Assembly (NCBI GenBank): GCA_941918925.1
Contig: OW799233.1
Span: 124,210,833-124,274,832 of the forward strand
Reading direction: 5' to 3'
From: Phyto melanocephala
Lineage: Eukaryota > Arthropoda > Insecta > Diptera > Rhinophoridae
Length of the DNA stretch: 64,000 nucleotides
In this document: piece by piece, positions 56,281 through 64,000 of the stretch
Layout: every line of letters starts with the position of its first letter
Numbering within the stretch: position 1 is the first letter of the stretch
Program-made: the position numbers and the translations under genes
Notes under the pieces: generated by a model
What the model saw: only the letters and a program-made list of their open reading frames with translations
Told to the model about the DNA's origin: nothing
Databases searched by the model: none

Positions 56281-56598
56281 AGGCTATAATACACGGCATA
56301 ATTTTACATTTGACTTTTAAATTTGTGAGACATATGTAAATCTACATGTCTGTCAAAATTGTACTTTTACAGGCAACTGTCGCTGACTGCTTTGCAGCAG
56401 CAGGGATTTTTGCCAACGGCTGATGTCACACGGTTTGATAGAACAAAATAGAGCGCGCTCTAATTGAAATTTTGTCAGATGTCTCAACACATGTTTTTTA
56501 CAGTAGTAATGTTTTATATGTAACACACGACATGTTCGTATTTATCAGTGTAAAATTTGTCAAGTCAAATGTAATAAACATGCCGTGTATTAGCTGCT
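56281..56598. mobile_element. Harbinger-like MITE inside a mariner end
   Basis: The ends are AGGCTATAATACACGGCAT at 56281 and the inverse of AGCAGCTAATACACGGCAT ending at 56598. TTA lies at 56278-56280 and 56599-56601. Similarity continues inside with ACATTTGACTT and repeated CATGT / ACACG motifs. Its removal restores the mariner end. Confidence 0.83.
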
Positions 56599-56693
56599 TT
56601 AGGAATGCACTTTTTATTTGTAAAATAAGAACCGGTTTTTTGGAGACAGTTGCAATGGCTTTTTAGGATTGTAAATAAGACACCTTCTGATTA

Positions 56694-57240
56694 AGTATAG
56701 AATAAAATATGTTTGAAGTGATACCCTCGGCCATCATGACAGGCCATTAATGAGTTCATGAAATTTTCTATGACTGTTTCATAGAGATGTGTCTGTATCT
56801 CACCGACGATGCGTTGAATTTCGGATTTGAGCTCAGAAATTGTTTCTGGTTTACTCACATAAATCCAAGATTTCACAAAGCCCCAAAGTAAAAAATCATA
56901 CGGCGTTAAGTCGCATGACAACTGGCCGGCCACCAAAAGGACATCAGAATTTCTGAAGAATATTTGTGCTGGAAATTGTTGCTGCAATAAATAGATTGTT
57001 TCATGGGCGGTGTGGCAGGTGACTCCATTTTACTTAAACCGCATGTCTTCCAGATTCATGCTATCCAGTTGTCGCCTAAAAGAACTCCGTTATCATGTTC
57101 GAATGTCGTTCACAGTCACAGCAATTTCAGTCTCAGCTGATCAAATTTTCTCATCACTCTTTGCGTACACTTCTTGAATGAAAATAAGAATGGCTTCAGC
57201 TTAACTTTCCAAATTTTTTTAATAAGTTTTCCCAAAGCGC
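56694..57240 (-). pseudogene. Mariner-family transposase remnant, fourth family
   Basis: The open part (56694-56987) reads LLQQQFPAQIFFRNSDVLLV, then LSCDLTPYDFLLWGFVKSWI (third Asp), YVSKPETISELKSEIQRI and a C-terminal end YHFKHILFYT. Upstream, in a shifted and stop-broken frame, is FKxNGVTCHTAHETIYLL, the equivalent of WFQQDGATCHTA with the catalytic Asp apparently replaced by Asn. Further upstream are only traces near the VTVNDI-type code. The N-terminal and first-Asp regions are missing. Confidence 0.85.
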
Positions 57241-57330
57241 TTCATTTTTATTAATCGTAACAAACATATGTGACAGATTTCAGAGTTGCCACTTTCTTAA
57301 AAAAAATGGCATTCTTACTAAGACACCTTA

Positions 57331-57754
57331 AGGTTTTGTTGAGTTTTTTTTTTAATTTTTTATTATGCTCACTTAAACGAGATTAGTTTTTAATTTAAGT
57401 CAGTTTATTAGCGATTAACGCGTTAATTGGGTGTGATATAATGACATTGCGTTATGCGATTTTTGTATTTTTATTTTTTCTCTATTCCTGTACATTTGTG
57501 TTTTTGAAACTATATTTTTTTCCCCGTACTCGATCCTACCCAATCGTTTATGAAGACCGGATAAGTATGACGCAAAGGGATTCACCTTTTTCTATACTAA
57601 TAGTCAATGATTTGTCGAAAGCAAGTGTTGTCAACGGCTTTAGTCTTTTAAGTGATTTTTTACCTAGAAGCCGAGTTAATTAGTCAACATATGAGGCATT
57701 CTATACCAATTGTATTTGGTACTACATATAAAATTATTACAGTATCTGGTGTTC
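57331..57754. other. Short stretch with no recognised gene
   Basis: One open frame (57441-57683, 80 residues, hydrophobic start) shows no recognisable motif and is not called a gene. Confidence 0.4.
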
Positions 57755-57756
57755 TA

Positions 57757-58281
57757 AAGGGTCCACCATCTAAAAATTTTTTTTTTTCAACTAGTGCTTA
57801 TTTCGTGAACGGTAACACTAAGCTTATGTCTAATTTAACAGATAATTAGTTTTATCCTTCCGCTACGCTTGAAGAACGCTAGGAAATATTGCGACATTAC
57901 TTTGGCCGATTTTGCCAAAAAAATCATCCTTTCAGATGAAGCTCATTTTGATCTTGGCGGGTATGTAAACAAGCAAAATTGTCGCATTTGGGGAACAGAA
58001 AACCCGCACGCATACATTGAAAAGCCGATACACCCAAAACGAGTCAATGTTTGTTTCGGATTTTGGTCCAGAGGCATAATTGGGCAATTTTTCTTCAAAA
58101 ATGAGCAAGGTGTGGCCGTAGTCAATGGCGATCGTTTTCGGGCCATGGTGACAAAAATTGAAGAGGAGGATATTGGAAACATTTGGTTTCAACAGGACGG
58201 CGCTACGTGCCACACAGCCGGAGCTACACTTTTTTTATAGCGTTTTCAAAAAAAAAAAAAAAAGTTATTTGGCAGACCCTT
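57757..58281 (+). mobile_element. Mariner-like deletion derivative (copy 4), both ends present
   Basis: The left end is AAGGGTCCACCATCTAAAAA at 57757 with TA before it. The right end is AAAGTTATTTGGCAGACCCT then T at 58281. The structure is end, 5' leader with AACTAGTGCTTATTTCGTGA, short transposase start, junction, catalytic middle, junction, end. Both junctions match copy 2. At 525 bp this looks like a miniature element propagated as such. Confidence 0.88.
57871..58240 (+). pseudogene. Transposase fragment with shared double deletion
   Basis: It reads DFAKKIILSDEAHFDLGGYV then NKQNCRIWGTENPHAYIEKP, VNVCFGFWSRGIIGQFFF, RAMVTKIEEEDIGNIWFQQD and GATCHTAGATLFL. The first and second Asp are present; the third and the C-terminus are gone. 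Relative to copy 1 a small in-frame loss removes LNEFLF. No real start codon exists in this frame. Confidence 0.88.
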
Positions 58282-58534
58282 AATATGAAATTAAATGTGG
58301 GAAGGCTTTTTTTTATTATTTTTTTTATATTTTTCTGTAGTTATTCCTGTTGCGGGGCAGTTGGTATCGAATGCCTTATATGCAGATATATAAGTTTTCT
58401 CTTAAACTCATTTATTTGATGTTAGAGTGTGTATTTTAGTTAGATTTTAACTTTATTGTTTCTCTTAAGATAGTTAATCTTTTTTAGTTTTTTTTAGTGT
58501 GCAAAAATTAAACATTTTTTGTAATTTTTATTTT

Positions 58535-59316
58535 TATACCCTTCACCTGTGGTGCACAAGGGTATATATAGCTTTGTCATTCCGTTTGTAATTTCTACAA
58601 TTTTCATTTCCGGCCCCATAAAGTATATATTTTCTGAAAGCTTATGAATAGAGGAGTCGATTAAGCCCTGACCGTCTGTCCGTCTGTCCGTCTATCCGTC
58701 TGTCCGTCTGCCCGTCTGTCCGTGTGTTGGTTGAAATCAACTTTTAGAAGCAACTATATGTTCCTCAGATCTGTATATGGTATCAATCTCTTGGAAATAT
58801 CCAGGAATGAATCGCTATTGAAATTCAGCACAATCGCCCCATAACTTTCTGAGATATGAGCAAAAAACCACGACCACCTCGTTTTTTTTCACAATTACAA
58901 CAACAACATACATACATACATACATACATGTAAAAAACATACCAAACAAAATAAGTTACAAAAAAAAAAAATATTAAAAATAAGAAAAAAATAATAAAAA
59001 AAACTAAAAAAAAAAATTTTAAAAAAATTTAAAAAAAAATGTTAAAAAATTTTTTAAAAATTTTTCTAAAAAAATTTATTAAAAAAATTTTTAAAAGATA
59101 TAAAAAAAATAATAAAATATAAATAATATATTAAATAAAATAAAATAAAATTTTTTTGGCTCAGCTGGGATTCGATGCCACATTTATTCTAACGTGTACG
59201 TATGCACGTATTTTATATGGGATGAATGGTGATACAAACAATTGTTATTGCATGACTACACGTTGTGAAGGGTATATAAGATTCGGCACGGCCGAATATA
59301 GCACTGTTACTTGTTT
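58535..59316 (+). mobile_element. Type II DINE-like element, full length
   Basis: It holds the 5' hairpin TATACCCTTCACCTGTGGTG, the core (TTTCCGGCCCCATAAAG) and eight or so CCGTCTGT units. Then come TTTTAGAAGCAACTATATG, CACAATCGCCCC, ACAACAACATACATACATAC, the A/T zone, CAGCTGGGATTCGATGCCAC, GTGAAGGGTATATAAG, the perfect hairpin and AGCACTGTTACTTGTTT. It is followed 16 bp later by a type I copy in the same direction. Confidence 0.93.
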
Positions 59317-59332
59317 ATGATGGATTTCTTTT

Positions 59333-60110
59333 TATACCCTTCACACAGTGAAAAAGGGTATATATAGGTTTGTCATTCCGTGTGAAATTTCTACAATTTT
59401 CATTTCCGACCCCATAAAGTATATATTTTCTGAAAGCTTATGAATAGGGAAGTCGATTAAGCTCTGTCAGTCTGTCCGTCTGTCCGTCTGTCCGTCTGAC
59501 CGTCTGTCCGTGTGTAAGTTGAAATCAACTTTTTGAAGCCCCCCGAAATCGCTTGGACCCGGGTGAGGTATTAGAATATCAGAAATATTCGGTATTGAAA
59601 ATCAGAAACATCGGTACATAAACAACTGAGATATGAGCAAAAACCCACGACCACCTCGATTTTCTTTTCATAAAAACAACATTACAACAACAACATACAT
59701 ACATACAAACGTGTATACTGGTTAGAGAAAACGTGGCATCGAATCCCAGCTGAGGCAAAAAAATTTTTTTTTAAATTTTTTTAAAATTTTTTTTTTTAAT
59801 TTTTTTTTTATTTTTTTTTTATTTTTTATTTAATATATTATATATATTTTTATTATTATTTTTTTTTATTTTTTTTTTTTAATTTTTTTTTTATTTTTTT
59901 TTTGTTTTATATATATTATATATGTATATAATAATTTTTTTTTTTTTAATTTTTTTTTTAAATTTTTTTTTTTTAAATTTTTTTTTTATTTTTTATTTTT
60001 TTTTTTTGTTTTTTTAACATACATACGTGAATTTACTGTTATTGCATGACTACACGTTGTGAAGGGTATATAAGATTCGGCACGGCCGAATATAGCGCTT
60101 TTACTTGTTT
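59333..60110 (+). mobile_element. Type I DINE-like element, full length
   Basis: It is almost the same sequence as 22668-23452, including the homopolymer-rich middle and private variants. It has four or more CCGTCTGT units and a 13-bp loss of GGGAGTAGATC-type sequence near 59593. It ends GCGCTTTTACTTGTTT. Confidence 0.93.
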
Positions 60111-61088
60111 ATTTTAAAATTATCATTTTGCAAACATCTTTGTTCTTTAGGTCATTTAGCCGTTAAACAAGTTTTGCAATCAATTAGTTCAGCCATTAAA
60201 GCAAATATTTAAACAAGAATTTAAATATTTTTAAGTTTACAAGCGATTAAAATTCTACCGAAATTTATAAAATTTAAGTGGTTTCTTTAATACTTAGAAA
60301 AATGTGGAAAGAATATCTTATTACACGTTATGTAGAATACAGTCACTAACATACATACATACATTTATACATACACAAGAAAATAATTTATTAAACCAGC
60401 GTAACGAGGTTTCTTTTTTGGAATTTACAAAATTTAAAAAATATTAAATTTAAGTATTTTGTCTAGATTCTTTATATGTATAAAGCATGGACTGCATAAA
60501 ATTTTAAGCAACAAAATTTTAAACAAAATTAAAATTGTATATGTATAATTGATGTCTTTAAAGCATTTGATTTAACTTTAAGGTGACTTTGTAAATTGGG
60601 CAATTATGTGTGTACATTTTACAAGTACATATGTACATATTATATGATTGGTGGATAGTATTTTAAATTCGCAATAGGAACAAAAATTTTTTTCACAAAA
60701 TTAAAAATTTTAAAAATATTCTTTACTTTCGTATATAATACGAATGAAGTGATTTTGGCTAGCGAACTTAATTTGAAGAATGGTTAAGTTAACATCGCGA
60801 TCGTATATCGTTACTTGAGTCCAGTTGTTTAAAAGTTGTTCACGCATATTTATATGGATTTGAATTATTTATTATTATTGAACTCGTTTTGGAATTATTC
60901 GTCTCTGTTAAATTGATATTTAATTTTTAAGTAACTGATCCTTAATTATAATGAAAAATTATATATGTAATTGAACACATCGTTTAAAAGATTAAACGTT
61001 ATTGTCAAAATTATTGTTTAAGTGCAATAGTGAATAGGCAACGCGAGTTAGTTACCCAGATCGTACGATTTAACTCGGTTAGACTTTT
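60111..61088. other. About 1 kb with no recognised gene
   Basis: A short CATA run lies at 60350-60365. No recognisable gene or element. Confidence 0.5.
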
Positions 61089-61879
61089 TATACCCTTCAC
61101 CTGTGGTGCACAAGGGTATATATATAGCTTTGTCATTCCGATGGTAATTTCTACAATTTTCATTTCTGACCCCATAAAGAATATATTTTCTGAAAGCTTA
61201 TGAATAGAGAAGTCGATTAAGCCCTGACCGTCTGCCCGTCTGTCCGTGTGTTCCTCAGATCTTTATATGGTATCAATCTCTTGGAAATATCCAGGAATGA
61301 ATCGCTTTTGAAATTGAGCACAATCGCCCATAACTTTCTGAGATATGAGCAAAAAACCACGACCACCTCGTTTTTTTACACAATTACAACAACAACATAC
61401 ATACATACATACATACATACATACATACATACATACATACATACATACATAAATACATACATACATACATACATACATACATACATACATACATACATAC
61501 ATACATACATACATACATACATACATGTAAAAAACATACCAAAAAACAAAAAAAATTACAAAAAAAAAATATTAAAAATAAAAAAAAATAATAAAAAAAT
61601 TACAAAAAAAATTTAAAAAAAATTTTAAAAAATTGTTTAAAATTTTTTTTAAAAAAATTAAAAAAAAAAAAATAATAAAATATAAATAATATATTAAATA
61701 AAATAAAATAAAATTTTTTTGGCTCAGCTGGGATTCGATGCCACATTTATTCTAACGTGTACGTATGCACGTATTTTATATGAGATGATTAGTGATACAA
61801 ACAATTGTTATTGCATGACTACACGTTGTGAGGAGTATATAAGATTCGGCACGGCCGAATATAGCACTGTTACTTGTTT
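61089..61879 (+). mobile_element. Type II DINE-like element with expanded CATA tract
   Basis: Full-length type II copy with 5' hairpin, core (TTTCTGACCCCATAAAG), a short GTCY tract and a deletion of the GTTGAAATCAACTTTTAGAA block. A CATA microsatellite of about 130 bp (61397-61526) replaces the usual three to six units. The 3' end is GTGAGGAGTATATAAG, the perfect hairpin and AGCACTGTTACTTGTTT. Confidence 0.92.
61397..61526. repeat. CATA microsatellite
   Basis: About 32 units of CATA with a single interruption (ATAAATAC) near 61449. It grew inside the ACATAC segment of the DINE. Confidence 0.95.
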
Positions 61880-62008
61880 CTTGTTACATATGTCACAGGC
61901 ACAGATTTATAGTAATTAGCTGCGGTTGACCGATATCCTATTCACCGTTACTTAAGATATCCCTAAAATTCACACCGATCTATGTGCCTTCATATAGGTA
62001 GTTATTAA

Positions 62009-63058
62009 AAACATGTAAGAGTACTATATTCGTAAGTGCCGAATCTGATAATACACTCCACCATCATGTACATAGGAACAATGAAAATATCCTGGCTTAT
62101 CCTAGATTTCGTGTTATACGCCATTTCCTTTAAAATATTTCTAACGCCATTTTTGATTTAGAATTTTTACATAGTTTATTGTATTCAATAGTCAAGCCCT
62201 TTCATTTGGTACCCATATAGATGGGTTTTATTACAGATTTTTATCTTTTTAATATTTTACTGTATTCAAGCTCTTTCATTTGACACCAATATTGTGGGGT
62301 TTAAAGAACATAAAACGATAACTCCTTTATTTGGCTCATACATATATTCGCCATTTAAACTAGGACGCCATTTTGGATTTAAATTTTTTTTTAATTAATT
62401 GTATTTTACGTATATACGCTCTCTCGGTGGTATATAAACTAAAAAAAGACTATTTTCGCCTGTAAATTTTAGGAAAACAACGAAGCAGTTTTGTTTCCAT
62501 GCTTATATCTCAGTTAGTTTCAAACCGATTTATTAGTTTTTCTTAGAAATAATTTTTAAGACCACGGCTTATAATTTTGTGTCTTTAACGTATCCATTAC
62601 TTAGTAGATTGAAAAATTTGATATATTTAAAAAAAATGTATTATTTCAAATAATTTTTGCCCATAACTTTAAAGGTTAACGATCGATTTGTTCAAAATTT
62701 TAGCCAAATATCTCCAGAGGCAGATAATATCCAAAGATAGTGCCTACGAATTATAGAAGCGGTAAAAATTTTAATTTTTGTGATGGAAATAAGAGATAAA
62801 CAGAGGTAGTCGTGTTTTTTTTTGCTCATATCGGGCGATTATGATGGCTTTTAAGGCTGATATGCTCCTGAATAATTCCACACACGGGTCTTGGGTTTAA
62901 AAAACTGATTTCAATATAAAGACCATGCTTAATCGACTTCCTTTTTCATAAGCTTTAAGAAAATATAAATATTTTATGGGATCTAAAATGTATGAATGTT
63001 GCAATATCACATGGAATGACAAACCTATATATGCCCTTACACTCTCTGTGGAGGGTAA
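62009..63058 (-). mobile_element. Type III DINE-like element, complete
   Basis: On the minus strand the 5' end is TTTACCCTCCACAGAGAGTG then TAAGGGCATATATAGG and TTTGTCATTCCATGTG. A diverged core (GATCCCATAAAATATTTATA) follows. Next is the ATATGAGCAAAAAAAAACAC region and tandem units of CGCCAT / CTATTGAATACAATAAACTA / CAAGCCCTTTCATTTG. The 3' end is GGTGGAGTGTATTATCAGAT then the partly decayed hairpin TTCGGCACTTACGAAT and AGTACTCTTACATG. It is the best reference for the group in this window. Confidence 0.82.
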
Positions 63059-63439
63059 AAAATATACAAAATTTTTTGTCATACTTTTTTCTGAAAAAAA
63101 AAAAAATAAATAAAATAAAAAATTTAATAGAACTCTGTGATTCCGCCACACTTTTTATTCGTAGAAAGAAAATATTTTTTTTTTTTAAATAAGAAATTCT
63201 ATCAAAAGGTGTTTTCGTGTCAAATTGACTTAAATAACAACTCCTCATTATGGCTTGATTGTGTTTTTTTTATCAGCTACTCTTAACTTTTTAATATTTA
63301 TACATTAACCATCCTACCTACTACACTTAAACACTAACTTTGACAATAACGTTTTTACTTTTAAACAAGATGCTGAATTATTTCATTTTCCATTGTGATT
63401 TGGGATCAGTTTAAAGATCAATTTAACAGACGCCATATA
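63059..63439. other. No recognised gene
   Basis: AT-rich; nothing recognised. Confidence 0.45.
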
Positions 63440-63745
63440 TTTTTTTGAATCTATACTTGAAGTATCTAAGAATCACTTTATGGATAAAATAATTGATATC
63501 GGTTCGTCTGTCGTAGACACTTTTAGAGAAATCAATCACTAATTAGCAAAGTTATAAGTTGCTAAAGCTCTTAATGATCTTTTGAATGGGAGATAAAACG
63601 TAGAAAAAAAGAAAAATAGTTTCGAAACTAACTGAGAGATACATAAGTATACCAAATATAACTTCCTAGTTTTTATTTAAAACTTACAAACGATAATTAT
63701 TTTTTCCAGTTTTTCGAAAACTTACAGATTCAAAATTATATCTGT
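63440..63745 (+). mobile_element. Type III DINE-like internal fragment
   Basis: TTTAGAGAAATCAATCACTA then ATTAGCAAAGTTATAA, CTAACTGAGAGATAC and AAAACTTACAAACGATAATT match positions 130-370 of the window in the same order and direction. The termini are not in this piece; 63746-64000 shows nothing else recognisable. Confidence 0.6.
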
Positions 63746-64000
63746 GGCGAAAGGAAAAAAAACTGCTTCAATCGACTAAGGCCAAAATTGATATAATCGC
63801 ATCATTGCAATCGCAAAGTTCGAAACTATAGTCAAACCTACAACTATTATGGACAACTTTACAGGAAGTTATAGCGTAAAAACTTGTTGCCTATATGTTT
63901 TCAAACAATAATATCATTTGGAATATTAACTTATTTTAATTTATAAATTAGCTAAACATACGATATGCTTGTAATTTATATAGCGCAGAACACACTATTA

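Larger units (their letters stand above)
56267..57328 (-). mobile_element. Mariner-like transposon, fourth family, split by a Harbinger-like MITE
   Basis: The left end is AGGGTGTCTCCTT at 56267. After removing 56281-56598 and one TTA, it continues AGGAATGCACTTTTT. The inverse of the right end reads AGGTGTCTTAGTAAGAATGC then CATTTTT and aligns with it. TA flanks at 56265-56266 and 57329-57330. Without the MITE the element is about 740 bp, so the gene is also internally deleted. Confidence 0.75.

Noticed and set aside
61397..61526. Regular repeats resembling a CRISPR array
   Set aside because: The unit is a 4-bp microsatellite without spacers, in eukaryotic DNA.
61263..61616. Open frames of repeated MYVC or TYIH residues
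   Set aside because: They are translations of the CATA microsatellite inside a DINE, not genes.

Overview
This window is AT-rich eukaryotic nuclear DNA, almost certainly from a higher fly (Diptera). The evidence is the very dense population of DINE-1/mini-me-like (non-autonomous Helentron) repeats with the TTTCCGACCCCATAAAGTATA core and GTCY microsatellite, mariner-type transposases carrying the insect N-terminal helix-turn-helix, short 60-70 bp introns, and CATA/CA microsatellites. No host protein-coding gene, rRNA or canonical tRNA could be supported. Every coding trace I recognise belongs to a transposable element and nearly all are broken. The window reads as intergenic or long-intron DNA built by repeated transposon insertion.

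DINE-like elements fall into four groups here. Type I starts TATACCCTTCACACAGTG and ends near GCGCTTTTACTTGTTT. Type II starts TATACCCTTCACCTGTGGTG and ends GCACTGTTACTTGTTT. Type III is long, with internal tandem units containing CGCCAT and CTAGTCAAGCC. Type IV starts TATACCCACCACCA and ends after TGGTGGTGGGTATAA. All share a 3' hairpin (ATTCGGC-ACG-GCCGAAT) and a 5' end that is the inverted complement of the sequence just upstream of that hairpin.

Layout. 0-3.4 kb is a nested stack: a type III element split by a MITE, that MITE split by a type I element (itself holding another MITE), a tRNA-derived SINE with a 12-bp target duplication, and a mariner remnant. 5.4-9.9 kb holds a type III fragment, a DINE split by a 1.77-kb DNA transposon with a conserved uncharacterised protein fragment, and a mariner element with a nearly complete transposase. 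12.8-17.6 kb is a cluster of three elements with hAT-like ends and 8-bp target duplications; the third (14926-17554) encodes an intron-containing, conserved but non-canonical protein. 18-37 kb contains MITEs, a GGGCGTGG tandem-unit repeat, DINEs, three mariner derivatives, and a second element (28215-29091) related by ends and by internal repeated motifs to the one at 6.3 kb. 37.9-48.4 kb is a second nested zone: a type I DINE split by a hAT MITE and by a type IV element carrying mariner debris, a type III element split by a GC-richer block with about 165-bp tandem units, and a Harbinger-like element split by a type IV DINE. 48.4-51.4 kb is quiet. 51.4-63.1 kb holds further DINEs, Harbinger-like MITEs with 3-bp target duplications, and mariner derivatives; two full-length DINEs sit back to back at 58.5-60.1 kb.

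Nothing here works as a pathway. The genes that act together would be the autonomous transposases (mariner, hAT-like, Harbinger, Helentron) supplied elsewhere in the genome. The most interesting objects are the element at 14926-17554 (conserved spliced protein inside hAT-like ends), the paired elements at 6298-8069 and 28215-29091 (shared GGGC termini and a recurring TGTMACGTMCG motif), and the co-varying 5'/3' ends of the DINE groups.
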